DNA of 64,000 nt from CAKMMH01 sp927798255 (GCA_034180415.1 JAXFOK010000059.1:1-64000); one strand, 5' to 3'; counted from the first letter of the stretch, positions 44,709-53,981 are shown. A program made the numbers and translations. Notes: generated by a model from the sequence alone, not told the origin.

Positions 44709-46181
44709 ATGAAAAAAATAATATTTTTTATATTAACTTTATTTTTATTTTCAAATATATCACTTGCACAAGATGTTGCTATAAACAACTATAATGATCA
44801 AAATGATTCAAACATCAAAAATGATTTTCAATATGCTCAAAGTCTATCAAATGTTTTTAAATATGTTGCTAAAAACATTACTCCTTCAATTGTAAATATT
44901 AAAAGCACAAAAAAGATAAAAAGATCATCAACCAAACAGTTTATGATTGATCCAAGAATGCAACACTTTTTTGATTTTTTCGATAAAGATTTTTTTGATA
45001 ATCTTGATGAAAATGCAACTCCTGAAATTCAGCAGGGTTCGGGAACAGGCGTAATTATTGATAAAGATGGTCATATAATTACAAATAATCATGTAATTGA
45101 TGAGGCTGATACAATAGAAGTTAAGCTTTCAAATGACGAAGTATATCAAGCAAAAATTATTGGACAAGACCCAAATAGCGACCTAGCAGTGTTAAAAATT
45201 GATGCAAAAGACTTAGCCCCAGCTAAACTTGGAGATTCTGATAAGGTCGAAATTGGTGAATGGGTAATAGCAGGAGGAAATCCTTTTGGGTTAGATAACA
45301 CAATTACAACTGGTATTGTTAGTGCTAGAGGACGTACATTATCAGGTGGTTCTAAATATGAGGATTATATTCAAACTGACGCTGCTATAAATCCTGGAAA
45401 TAGTGGTGGTCCACTTGTTAATTTGAAATCTGAAGTTATAGGAATCAATACTGCAATATTTTCTAAAAATGGTGGTTATATGGGAATTGGTTTTGCTATT
45501 CCATCTAATATGGTAAGAAGTATTGTCGATAGTTTAATAACTACAGGAAAAGTTATTAGAGGTTGGCTCGGTATTGGAATTCAAGATTTATCTCAAAATC
45601 TTTCTAAATCATTTGGATACACAGGTACAAAAGGTGCTCTTGTAAGCTATATTGAAAAGGATAGCCCTGCAGAGAAAGGTGGAGTAAAGCAAGGCGATAT
45701 TATTATGAAAATTAATGATGTAGAAATAAAAGATAGCAATCATTTAAAAAACATAGTTGCTGAAAATAAACCAAAAAATAAAGTAACTCTTACAATATTT
45801 AGGGATAAAAAACAATTAAATGTTGATGTTAAACTAGGTGAATTAAAAGGAGATAAAGAAACTTTATCAAATCAATCTGATAAAGATAAAGATATATTAC
45901 TTGAAAAATTAGGTATTTCACTTGAAAAACTTAACGACGATAATAAGTCATTATTTAAATTTAAAAATGAAAAAGGACTTGTAATAACAAAAGTTACACC
46001 AGGTTCTATAGCTCAAATAGCTGGTTTATCAAGAGGCGAATTAATAGTTAATGTTAATGGTAAAGTGATAGATAATATTAAAGATTTTGAAGCCATTGTA
46101 AATAATGAGTTAAAAAATGGTATAAGACTTTTAATAGAAGATTCGAAAATGGAACATTTTGTTTTTTTACAATCTAACTAA
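44709..46181 (+). CDS. degP: Periplasmic serine protease DegP/HtrA
   Basis: 490 residues: signal peptide (1-20, ending SLA), protease domain with His128 (TNNHVID), Asp158 (DPNSDLAVLK) and Ser232 (NPGNSGGP), then two PDZ domains (~280-365 and ~405-488). Normal length and full triad. The PDZ1 opening GWLGIGIQDLSQNL is typical. Chaperone-protease for misfolded envelope proteins. A GAGG RBS is present. It stands apart from rseP/rpoE-like genes. Confidence 0.96.
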   Translation: MKKIIFFILTLFLFSNISLAQDVAINNYNDQNDSNIKNDFQYAQSLSNVFKYVAKNITPSIVNIKSTKKIKRSSTKQFMIDPRMQHFFDFFDKDFFDNLDENATPEIQQGSGTGVIIDKDGHIITNNHVIDEADTIEVKLSNDEVYQAKIIGQDPNSDLAVLKIDAKDLAPAKLGDSDKVEIGEWVIAGGNPFGLDNTITTGIVSARGRTLSGGSKYEDYIQTDAAINPGNSGGPLVNLKSEVIGINTAIFSKNGGYMGIGFAIPSNMVRSIVDSLITTGKVIRGWLGIGIQDLSQNLSKSFGYTGTKGALVSYIEKDSPAEKGGVKQGDIIMKINDVEIKDSNHLKNIVAENKPKNKVTLTIFRDKKQLNVDVKLGELKGDKETLSNQSDKDKDILLEKLGISLEKLNDDNKSLFKFKNEKGLVITKVTPGSIAQIAGLSRGELIVNVNGKVIDNIKDFEAIVNNELKNGIRLLIEDSKMEHFVFLQSN

Positions 46182-46263
46182 TTTTTTTTAAATCTACTAG
46201 TATTACTAGTAGATTTAAATTAGAATTACTTATAGTAAATTTAAATGCTTATTAGGATAAAAA

Positions 46264-46680
46264 ATGACATTTTCTATTAAATACTTAGGAAAAGAAAATA
46301 AAGAATTACTAAACGAAATCTCAAAGCGAGTTACTTCTAAAATAAGTAACCAATCGTACACAGAAGATGAAATAAAATGCATAAAAGATTTTAGTGTTAA
46401 GATTTTAAATAATAATGTCAATATTTCAAAAAAGAGTCTTGAACAAATCAGATTTCTTTGTCAAAGATATGATAATAGGTTAAATCCTATTAATATGGTA
46501 TCTCACCGTAAATATATAGGAAAATTTATAACACTTGCAAAGAAAATAGTGTATAGATTTACAAATTTTGCACTTAAAAACTACATTAACCAGCAAAATG
46601 AATTTAATGCAGGAGTTATAAAAACGCTTATTAGTTTAGAAAATGATAAAACTACAAAAAATATCGAATGTAAAAAATGA
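46264..46680 (+). CDS. Helical protein with a QQNEFN motif
   Basis: 138 residues, mostly helical, basic, no membrane span. The segment KFITLAKKIVYRFTNFALKNYINQQNEFNAGVIKTLISL resembles the helical module with a conserved QQxxFN that precedes the catalytic domain in many bacterial methyltransferases and glycosyltransferases. Here the module stands alone and no catalytic part follows; after it comes a gene on the other strand. An AGGA RBS is present. It might be a truncated remnant or a stand-alone partner. Confidence 0.5.
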   Translation: MTFSIKYLGKENKELLNEISKRVTSKISNQSYTEDEIKCIKDFSVKILNNNVNISKKSLEQIRFLCQRYDNRLNPINMVSHRKYIGKFITLAKKIVYRFTNFALKNYINQQNEFNAGVIKTLISLENDKTTKNIECKK

Positions 46681-46717
46681 TACCCAGAGATAGTTGTATT
46701 AGAATTTTCACGTAATC

Positions 46718-47668
46718 CTAATTTGGCATTTGTTTTACATTTTTTAGCATCCTAAAAGGAATAAGAATATTTTGTCCAATTTTAAGATTTGATGCATCTT
46801 CAAGAGAATTAAACTTTTCTATTTCTACTGCATTTATTTCATTTCCTGTATACCAAAAAGAAATCGCCTGTAAGGTTTCAGTGTAACTTTTAACGGTGTG
46901 AACTACATTTCCCATATTGTCTCGTCTTGCATATCCTTTAGACATAGCAATAGCCATCTTATCTAAATTAATTGGTTTATATGTAGTTAAATCTTCAAGG
47001 TCTTTAAGAAAATCATCGTTTCCACTTTGATCTACTGAAGGAGCTTCAACACTTTGAGTTTTTTTAACTTCAGTACTTACCTTTTTAACAACCTTCTTTT
47101 GAGGAGTATATTTTTTCCTGACAATTTTCCTTTGTGGTGGAACCTTAGGAAGTTTAGATACATCAACTATCTTACTATCTATATCATTTTCGATAATATT
47201 TGATCTATTGATACCATTAACATTTGACGAAAAATACATTTCCTTTCCATCTATTAGAAATGGTGTATCCTTTTTACTGGTATCCATTACATTTCTAATA
47301 TTTTTTAAATCTCTCCAGTTTGGAATTCTAGGTCCTTTAATAATCCACTCACGTCTATTGTTTTTTAAAATTTTAGGATCTGCAATATATACTTCTTTTG
47401 CATCGTAGTAATATAAAAAAAATCTATCATTATTAAATGATCTTCTGACTATTTCAATTGCATCAGGCGCTCCTCGTTTTTTTAAAAAATTATATAAAAA
47501 TGTACTTTGTTCCATTTCTCTTGATAAAAATAAGTTAGCACCAACATAAGCTTGTTCTTTACTAACAGGAAGAATTCCTTGATTAACTAGTGAAGGATAA
47601 TTTGTTATTTTATAATAACAAGATGTTAAAAAAACTAAAAATAATAGACCTAGTATCTTTGTTTTCAT
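46718..47668 (-). CDS. LysM-domain lipoprotein
   Basis: About 316 residues started at the ATG beginning MKTKILGLLFLVFLTSCYYK; the lipobox LTSC predicts a lipoprotein. Earlier in-frame starts would put extra residues before the signal peptide. The middle is a unique domain (residues ~25-130) and a Lys/Pro/Val-rich linker. The C-terminal ~60 residues form a LysM-like peptidoglycan-binding domain (VVHTVKSYTETLQAISFWYTGN ... LKIGQNILIPF). Probably an outer-membrane or periplasmic wall-binding protein. Confidence 0.72.
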   Translation of the reverse strand: MKTKILGLLFLVFLTSCYYKITNYPSLVNQGILPVSKEQAYVGANLFLSREMEQSTFLYNFLKKRGAPDAIEIVRRSFNNDRFFLYYYDAKEVYIADPKILKNNRREWIIKGPRIPNWRDLKNIRNVMDTSKKDTPFLIDGKEMYFSSNVNGINRSNIIENDIDSKIVDVSKLPKVPPQRKIVRKKYTPQKKVVKKVSTEVKKTQSVEAPSVDQSGNDDFLKDLEDLTTYKPINLDKMAIAMSKGYARRDNMGNVVHTVKSYTETLQAISFWYTGNEINAVEIEKFNSLEDASNLKIGQNILIPFRMLKNVKQMPN

Positions 47669-47804
47669 ATTATATTTTTTCATAATTAAAATTTTTAATA
47701 GCAATTTTTAAAATTTTTGAATAAAATTAGTATTATAAAATCATCTAATCAGTATATAAGATGACTTTTAAAGTAAAAAAGCATCAAAAAATGGAAAAAA
47801 TATT

Positions 47805-48755
47805 ATGAAAATTGCAGCCACTGAAAATTATTTATGTAGGATAATCAAGGCGTTAGGCTACGAGAGTAATCTTGTAGGTATTCCAGAATCTTTTGAAGTA
47901 CAAAACAATGAAGAAAATGAAGATCAAATTGATAATCAAAATGAAATTCAAATTATCGCTCAAAATCGAAATTCTGATAATAAATTAAATAAACATAATA
48001 AATTACTATCACTTCCACTATCAATCGAGAATAATATTTTATTTAATAATTTAAATAAAACTAATTGCGATGCTCTTTTTATGGCCGTAAAAGAAAAAAA
48101 CTCAAAAGAAGTTAAAGAATCTATTTCTTATATTCGCTCTATCATTAATTTTGAAAAAGACATTTATTTATTTGAATATAATTCCGTTAAAAAAATCCTT
48201 GATTCAATAAATGAAATTGGAGAATTACTAGGAAGAAAATCTCAGGCAATGCAAATTGTAAAAAGAAATGAAGGTCAACTAAAGAGTCTTACTGACGGTT
48301 TTTACGAAAGAATAAAAAACAAAAGAGTCTTAGTTTTAAAAAGTATAGAACCACTTGAATGTTATGGAATGTGGGTAAATGATTTAATCTCTAATGTATG
48401 TGCAAAAAATGTAATAACAGAACCTAATAATATAGGTAAAGAAATTTCTTGGGACGAAATAAGAGAACTAAATCCTCACACTATTATCGTAGCACCTAAA
48501 AATTGTACGTTAGATGAATCTTTAAAAACATTTAAAATATTAGAGAAACTTCCAATGTGGGATGAACTTCCTGCGGTAATAAGAACAGAAGTTTATTTTT
48601 GTAATGGTTTTTCTTTTCAAGATCCTTTAAGAGCTATTACCGAGGGAAGTATATATTTGGTTTCATGTATTGCGGGGTTAAATCCTGGAGATATTACTAA
48701 AAGAGATTCTTATAGAAGACTTCGTTGGGTAGAGTTAATGAGACATAAGTTATAA
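47805..48755 (+). CDS. Cytosolic BtuF-like binding protein (helical backbone)
   Basis: 316 residues related to the Peripla_BP_2/cobalamin-binding family: SIEPLECYGMWVNDLI, EISWDEIRELNPHTIIVAPKNC, WDELPAVIRTEVYFCNGFSFQDPLRAITEGSIYL. There is no signal peptide or lipobox, so it probably stays in the cytosol, as some BtuF-like homologues do. An Asn/Glu/Gln-rich insertion (~residues 30-68) is unusual. It could bind cobalamin or a corrinoid. The MutL-like gene at 4550 makes corrinoid chemistry plausible, but no B12 enzyme is adjacent. Confidence 0.6.
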   Translation: MKIAATENYLCRIIKALGYESNLVGIPESFEVQNNEENEDQIDNQNEIQIIAQNRNSDNKLNKHNKLLSLPLSIENNILFNNLNKTNCDALFMAVKEKNSKEVKESISYIRSIINFEKDIYLFEYNSVKKILDSINEIGELLGRKSQAMQIVKRNEGQLKSLTDGFYERIKNKRVLVLKSIEPLECYGMWVNDLISNVCAKNVITEPNNIGKEISWDEIRELNPHTIIVAPKNCTLDESLKTFKILEKLPMWDELPAVIRTEVYFCNGFSFQDPLRAITEGSIYLVSCIAGLNPGDITKRDSYRRLRWVELMRHKL

Positions 48756-48889
48756 TTAGGTAACTGCTCTCTGCATTTTGCAATCACCTTTCTGCTGAAT
48801 ACAGAAATACTACGCACCAAAAGAAAAAGTCTCAAAAATTTTTTTAATGAGCTATTTTCTTCTAATGCTAAGATTTAAAGTAGAAAAGG

Positions 48890-49010
48890 GCTTTAGGTAG
48901 CAGGTGCTGGTAGCTTAAATGCTAAAATCAAAAGCCGGAATCGGCTATCAGATTTCGGTATCGGTACTCTGGTTTCCTAGTAGCAGGTAGCTAATAGCGG
49001 ATTACTGATT
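48890..49010. repeat. Degenerate GGTAGC/AGGTATC-type repeat array
   Basis: Tandem-like variants of TAGCAGGTGCTGGTAGC, GGAATCGGCTATCAGATTTC, GGTATCGGTACTCTGG and TAGTAGCAGGTAGCTAATAGC fill this spacer. The array resembles the one at 54107-54180, sharing TATCAGATTTC(A/C)GGT. Non-coding. The ~310-base spacer between the BtuF-like gene and 49065 otherwise shows nothing. Confidence 0.5.
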
Positions 49011-49064
49011 TTAATCATCTTCCCCTATTGCAAAACAAACAAAAGTAAAATAAACTTTAACTTT

Positions 49065-49838
49065 ATGAGTGATTTTAAATACTTATTTCAAGACAAATAT
49101 CAAAATCAATTTGGTGGTATTACATTTACTGCATTTACCGACTTGCTAAAAACATTAAATGAAAAATATTATGTAAGTTCAATTCAAATCATTGAGTCTG
49201 CATCATTTAGTCTTGCAATGGTTATAAGATCTCATCTAGGACTATCTGCAGAAGGTGGAAAGATTGGCATCATTGCAAAAGATAATTTAGCTGGCTCACT
49301 TGCATTAGCAGCTGCAAGACGACTTTACAATGCGGGAACAAATTCTACTATTATCATTCCACAAAAAGAACTAGGTACCCTATCAAAAGATTTTCAGCTT
49401 CAGGCAGAGGCAGTCTCTGCCTTAGGATTAGAACTTTTAGTTATTGATCCTAAAGAAAATGAAGATAGTTTAAATGAATTATTCCAAAGTTCTGATAATG
49501 TTCTTATGGGAACATTTGATAACAATGCATACAAAGATGATAATTTAAATTTTCTTGCTGATATGCTAAACGAGCTTAGTACACCTATTCATAGCATTAT
49601 TTGTCCCCATGGGATATGTCAAGATACAGGAAAGAAATTATCAACTCCTATATATTCATCATCTACCCTATCACTAGGTATACCTCTTAGTGGTTTAAAT
49701 GGAGCAAATGATTTTTTGGGTAGGCATTATATATGTGAAATTTCAGTACCTAAAGAAGAAGCTAAATTATTAGCAAATATACCTGAAACTTTATTTTCTG
49801 AACAACCAGTGTGCCAAATATTTAAGAAAAAAGATTAA
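49065..49838 (+). CDS. Degenerate YjeF_N-like Rossmann protein
   Basis: 257 residues. The region KIGIIAKDNLAGSLALAAARRLYNAGTNSTIII has the spacing of the YjeF_N (NAD(P)HX epimerase) motif, VxGxGNNGGDGLVAARxLxxxG, but the NNGGDG loop reads DNLAGS. Epimerase catalysis is therefore doubtful. SIICPHGICQDTGK and a loop LGIPLSGLNGANDFLGRHYICEI fit late parts of that fold. No YjeF_C (dehydratase) domain follows. It may be a repurposed structural or binding protein. The start has no obvious Shine-Dalgarno. Confidence 0.5.
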   Translation: MSDFKYLFQDKYQNQFGGITFTAFTDLLKTLNEKYYVSSIQIIESASFSLAMVIRSHLGLSAEGGKIGIIAKDNLAGSLALAAARRLYNAGTNSTIIIPQKELGTLSKDFQLQAEAVSALGLELLVIDPKENEDSLNELFQSSDNVLMGTFDNNAYKDDNLNFLADMLNELSTPIHSIICPHGICQDTGKKLSTPIYSSSTLSLGIPLSGLNGANDFLGRHYICEISVPKEEAKLLANIPETLFSEQPVCQIFKKKD

Positions 49839-49852
49839 CTTTTATTTAAATA

Positions 49853-50365
49853 CTAATTATTAACTTTTGGTATACTTACATCGAGTAAAGGTTTTATGCT
49901 TTCTTTTACAATATAATCCAAAATATTTCTTAATGTGATATGCGCAATAGGATATCCATTATCATCAATTATTGGAAATTGCTTAAAACCTCCGTCCGAT
50001 AATATATTTAAAACATAAGCTATTGTATGGTCCATTTTTCCACTTAAAACATCTTTTGTCATATATAAAGAAACTTCATTATTTTCAAAATCTTTATCTT
50101 TTAAACTCTTTAACACTAAATCTCTTTCTGTGTATATTCCCACTAATTTTTCATCAATATTTGTTACAAATACAGCTTCACATTTATGAGTTTGAAATAA
50201 TGGGATTATATCTTTTATTAAAGTATCCTCTTTAACAAGTATTGGTTCTTTAGGTTCAAGAATTGATATTGGTTTTGCCAAGAACTCAGTATTTAGTGGG
50301 CCGATTGTCACATTTTCTGTAGCATCTAACATAAATCTTAAATCTTGTTCATTCTGTTTATTCAT
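49853..50365 (-). CDS. CBS-domain pair protein
   Basis: 170 residues with two CBS modules (~44-95 and ~105-160): ILVKEDTLIKDIIPLFQTHKCEAVFVTNIDEKLVGIYTERDLVLK then GGFKQFPIIDDNGYPIAHITLRNILDYIV. No catalytic domain is attached. Such proteins sense adenosine nucleotides or bind partners. It overlaps fapA by 8 bases and its GGAG site lies in that gene's end, so it is part of the flgD-flgE-fapA operon. Confidence 0.85.
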   Translation of the reverse strand: MNKQNEQDLRFMLDATENVTIGPLNTEFLAKPISILEPKEPILVKEDTLIKDIIPLFQTHKCEAVFVTNIDEKLVGIYTERDLVLKSLKDKDFENNEVSLYMTKDVLSGKMDHTIAYVLNILSDGGFKQFPIIDDNGYPIAHITLRNILDYIVKESIKPLLDVSIPKVNN

Positions 50366-51815
50366 TATATTTCTCCATTATAAAATTTAAATTATCTTTA
50401 AATATAATTTTTAAAGGTCCTTTTTCTTTATCTAAAATTTTAAAATCTGTTTCTTGTGTCTTTAAGCAAGTGCCAGGAAACACATTACTTTTAACTTCTA
50501 GAAAAAATTTATTATTTATAGTTTTTTCTGCTGTAAGTTTATTAATTTCAAGTAAAATACCATCTCTAATTTTTGTTGCTTCTTTATATTTTTTAAGCAT
50601 TACGCGCATATTACTTCTGTATTCTTCTTTAACTTTTAATATTTCATTTGGATTAGTGGCGATATTTCCTAAATAGTTAACAAGACCTTCACGAACTTTT
50701 TCAATTATTTTTAATCTTTCTTTCAAATCTCTATGAATTAACACTATTTCTCTTTCAGAACAAACATTTATTTGTGTTTGTATTTCTGATTTATTTCCGA
50801 CTTCATTTGCGATAACAGAATTTATCACAAATGAATTTCCACCTACTATTACGCCTTTTTTAACATAAAGAGATTCAAGTGTGCTAATTTTTGAATTATA
50901 AGCTTCTTTTTCTAAATAAATTGAGCTTTTTGCTTCAAGATTCGCATCTCTACATCCCTTTGAGAAGATTGCCCCTCCAGAAGAAATTTTTGATTTTTCT
51001 CCTCCTAGAATAAATCCTTTAACATAAATATCTCCAGTATCAGTTGTAATATTTGCTTGGTGAGTGTGTCCATCGATTACTACACTCTTTCCTGCATGAA
51101 TTATGAAATCTTTATAAACATCTCCTTTTACATAAACACTTCCAACAAAATTTATTCTACCAAACTCATAATTAGAATCACCTTCTATCATAAGTTCTTC
51201 TTTTATGCATACATATCCAGACTCTTCTTTAACAAAACCATCTCGTAAACTTACGAGAGTAATATAATTTGCATTTGGTTCTTTTTCACAATGAAAATCT
51301 CCACTTATTTTTAAATTTAATTTTTTTCCTAATTCACCCCTTATCTCTTCACCTAATGCATTTTTTCCAGGAGCGCCATATTTAGCACCATAAATTCTTG
51401 CGACTTTATCTCCCTTTTTTACGTTATCAAAATAACTTGTATAACGTATATCCATAAAGTCTACTTTGCCATTTTTATAAACCGTTTTGTCGTATTTTTT
51501 AACAAGATAAACTATTCTTTCGGGTATACCTTCATGTGGGTCATATCCTTTTGCAATTCTTCTTCCTTGACATTTTTGTCCTTCTTTAACACTTTTAATA
51601 ATATCCTTTATAACATCATAATGAATTAGTTCTATATCACTCAAATGTTTCTTTATGACTTTTACAATAAAAGAATAATCAAGCAAAGTGCTAGTATCTT
51701 CAGGCGACATGGCTTTTTTAGGAATTAAATCCATGAACACTTTATACTTATCATCAGAAGCATAAAGATTAAATTCTAAAAAATCATCTTCATATTTATC
51801 TAAAAATATACTCAT
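50358..51815 (-). CDS. fapA: FapA (DUF342) family protein
   Basis: 485 residues of the DUF342/FapA type. The beta-helical core ~200-360 repeats short turns (NFVGSVYVKGDVYKDFIIHAGKSVVIDG, NITTDTGDIYVKGFILGGE, KISSGGAIFSKGC). The C-terminal ~100 residues are coiled. The N-terminus carries the GKIDF/GAPGKNALGEEI pattern of the family (KYGAPGKNALG). FapA proteins assist polar flagellar or secreted-polymer assembly in some bacteria, and the position after flgE supports a flagellar role. The start has no clear Shine-Dalgarno. Confidence 0.8.
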   Translation of the reverse strand: MSIFLDKYEDDFLEFNLYASDDKYKVFMDLIPKKAMSPEDTSTLLDYSFIVKVIKKHLSDIELIHYDVIKDIIKSVKEGQKCQGRRIAKGYDPHEGIPERIVYLVKKYDKTVYKNGKVDFMDIRYTSYFDNVKKGDKVARIYGAKYGAPGKNALGEEIRGELGKKLNLKISGDFHCEKEPNANYITLVSLRDGFVKEESGYVCIKEELMIEGDSNYEFGRINFVGSVYVKGDVYKDFIIHAGKSVVIDGHTHQANITTDTGDIYVKGFILGGEKSKISSGGAIFSKGCRDANLEAKSSIYLEKEAYNSKISTLESLYVKKGVIVGGNSFVINSVIANEVGNKSEIQTQINVCSEREIVLIHRDLKERLKIIEKVREGLVNYLGNIATNPNEILKVKEEYRSNMRVMLKKYKEATKIRDGILLEINKLTAEKTINNKFFLEVKSNVFPGTCLKTQETDFKILDKEKGPLKIIFKDNLNFIMEKYNE

Positions 51816-51834
51816 TTAAAATTTATTCATATTT

Positions 51835-53166
51835 TTAAGCAAGTTGAATAATTTCATTTAGAAGCTGATCTATTGTAGAAATTATTCTTGAGTTTGCTTG
51901 ATAACCACGTTGTAATGTAATTAATTTAATAAATTCATTTGCTAAATCAACTGTTGACAATTCTAACGAACCTGAGTGCAAAGTTCCAAGAGTACCAGAA
52001 TCTGGAGTTCCTGCAATTGGCTCACCAGAAGCTGGAGTTTGTTGAAGAAGTTGTCCCCCCACTCTTACAAGTCCTTCAGTGTTAGCAAAGTTAACTAGTC
52101 CTATATAACCAATTGTTGCTGTTTGACCATTAGAAAGAATTGCAAAAATCTCTCCGTCTTCTTCTATACTTAAACTTTCAACCGATCCTACACCTTGTCC
52201 ATCTTGTGCAATAGAAATAATATTTGAAGGAGACGAATATTGCGTAAATGGATCCATTTTCATATTAATTGTACTTGTACTTGACCCATTATTCCACGCG
52301 ATTGAAGCTCTTAAATCAGGTGTTCCTGGAGGTGGAACATTGTCTCTTGTACCAGCAGAAGTAAATTTCATATCAACATAACCATCAGACGCTTGACCTC
52401 CAGCGATAGTTACTAATCTAGGATAACCTGAAACATCACCAGATGTATCAACATCTTGGCTATTTACATATCCTCTTACTTGATATTGATTGTTTCCTGT
52501 GTGGAAATAGTAATATGTAACAGAATGTGCTGCACCTAATGAATCATAAATTTCTACAACAGTAGAAAACTCAGCAGCATCATTTAAATCTGCATAAGAA
52601 ACTGCAGTACTTCCACTTCCTTGACCTGCAATTGGAACATCAGGAATATCTGCAGCTTTTACTATTGGTGCACTTGAATTTAAATTACCTGAAATTGTAA
52701 TTTGCTTAGTTGAAATACTATTTTGTGAAATTGTATTTACATTAATAGCTTCTAGGGTACCTGTTCCACCATCTGGGAAACCTAAAACATTATAATTATC
52801 CTGATTAACGATATATCCATCTGCATCAATTTTAAAATTTCCAGCTCTTGAATAATAACGTCCGCCTCCTATTCCATGTGAAACAGCAAAATATCCATTA
52901 CCGTCAATTGCCAAGTCTAATACACGACCCGTTGTTTCAAGAGTACCTTGTTCCATAATATTACTTACGTTATTTATCGCTGAACCAGCACCAGTGATTT
53001 TTCCTGTTGCTTGACCGCAAGCAATCATATCCATAAATTCAGCTCTTGTTGCTTTATAACCGACAGTGCTAGCATTAGAGATATTATCACCAGAAACTGC
53101 TATTGCAGTACCATGGCTTGATATACCTGCTCTACCAGAAAAAAGACCGTTTATTATACTTGTCAT
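51835..53166 (-). CDS. flgE: Flagellar hook protein FlgE
   Basis: 443 residues. N-terminal rod/hook D0 motif (LFSGRAGISSHGTAIAVSGDNISNASTVGYKATRAEF) and the C-terminal helix (DLANEFIKLITLQRGYQANSRIISTIDQLLNEI) are the FlgE/FlgF signatures. TTGRVLDLAIDGNGYF is the standard D1 opening. The length and the FlgE-specific middle domain support hook rather than rod. AGGAGA RBS. It is followed by fapA and preceded by flgD, the normal scaffold-then-hook order. Confidence 0.95.
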   Translation of the reverse strand: MTSIINGLFSGRAGISSHGTAIAVSGDNISNASTVGYKATRAEFMDMIACGQATGKITGAGSAINNVSNIMEQGTLETTGRVLDLAIDGNGYFAVSHGIGGGRYYSRAGNFKIDADGYIVNQDNYNVLGFPDGGTGTLEAINVNTISQNSISTKQITISGNLNSSAPIVKAADIPDVPIAGQGSGSTAVSYADLNDAAEFSTVVEIYDSLGAAHSVTYYYFHTGNNQYQVRGYVNSQDVDTSGDVSGYPRLVTIAGGQASDGYVDMKFTSAGTRDNVPPPGTPDLRASIAWNNGSSTSTINMKMDPFTQYSSPSNIISIAQDGQGVGSVESLSIEEDGEIFAILSNGQTATIGYIGLVNFANTEGLVRVGGQLLQQTPASGEPIAGTPDSGTLGTLHSGSLELSTVDLANEFIKLITLQRGYQANSRIISTIDQLLNEIIQLA

Positions 53167-53232
53167 TTGCTTACTTCTCCTAAAAAAGAGTTTAAAAATT
53201 TTTACTACTTATTTTTTACTACCTACAACAAA

Positions 53233-53895
53233 CTACAACCTAACTTCTTTAATATCAGATAATGCTACTTGCATATCACCTATTAAAAGAGGTGTATCAG
53301 AACCAGGAATAAAACCACTAACTGTTCCCGATCTCGAGTAATCTATGCTAGTGTACGTTCCCATATTATTTAAATAACTAACTTGTGCTGTATAATTTCC
53401 GCTAATTGCATTTAAATCGCTAAGCGCTGCAGTGTAATCACCGCTATCTAAACTACCAAGAGAAAGTGTTTCAACAACATTATTACTACTATCTAATAGA
53501 GCAACTTGAACGTCAGAAGAATTTTGAGGTAGTTTAAATGTAATGTCACCTCCATTATGATTTGATACATTAATTGTATTATCATTAAGAAGTACTTGAT
53601 GCCCTAAGTAACTAGCTAAGCTTTCAGATGTATTTGAACCTTGGAATTTTTCCATAGCGCCATTAATTGAAATTAATTGCTCTAATTGTGAAAACTGAGC
53701 TAGATTTACTGAAAAATCCTGGTTATCTACGGGATTAAGTGGATCTTGGTTTTGAAGCTGAGCTATAAGTAGCTGTAAAAACTCATCTTTTCCAACCACG
53801 CTATTACTACTTGCGCTAGTTTCTTGTGCTTTAATCTGACTAGGACCACTTGTAAAATAGCTATCATCTAAATTATTTAATCCATCAACTGCCAT
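53233..53895 (-). CDS. flgD: Hook-capping scaffold protein FlgD
   Basis: 220 residues with the FlgD N-terminal signature VGKDEFLQLLIAQLQNQDPLNPVDNQDFSVNLAQFSQLEQL (~38-79). A Fn3/tudor-like C-terminal part follows (NHNGGDITFKLPQNSSDVQVALLDSSNNVVETL...GNYTAQVSY). It is the rod-to-hook assembly scaffold, secreted by the export apparatus whose FlhB switch is encoded at 27017. GGAG RBS. A sigma-54-type promoter lies about 70 bases upstream. Confidence 0.94.
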   Translation of the reverse strand: MAVDGLNNLDDSYFTSGPSQIKAQETSASSNSVVGKDEFLQLLIAQLQNQDPLNPVDNQDFSVNLAQFSQLEQLISINGAMEKFQGSNTSESLASYLGHQVLLNDNTINVSNHNGGDITFKLPQNSSDVQVALLDSSNNVVETLSLGSLDSGDYTAALSDLNAISGNYTAQVSYLNNMGTYTSIDYSRSGTVSGFIPGSDTPLLIGDMQVALSDIKEVRL

Positions 53896-53964
53896 ATAAT
53901 TTTCTCCAAAAATAAGAGGAATTTTTTACCTCTAAAGAGTAATATCTTAAGTTTGTAACAATAA

Positions 53965-53981
53965 ATGCAAGCTATATGCCC
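53965..53981 (-). promoter_or_regulatory. Sigma-54-type promoter of the flgD operon
   Basis: On the minus strand the sequence GGGCATATAGCTTGCAT fits the -24/-12 consensus TGGCAC-N5-TTGCW: GG, ten bases, GC with the correct spacing, GGCA and TTGCAT intact and only the first T replaced by G. It lies 70 bases from the flgD start, giving a ~60-base leader. It faces a flagellar operon, the class of gene sigma-54 controls in many bacteria. Confidence 0.6.

Noticed and set aside
48890..49010. CRISPR array in the repeat-rich spacer
   Set aside because: Repeat units are short, degenerate and lack uniform spacers; no cas genes are near.
50358..51815. FapA as a functional-amyloid export gene
   Set aside because: The beta-helical DUF342 pattern and position after flgE point to the flagellar FapA/DUF342 family, not the Pseudomonas fap amyloid.
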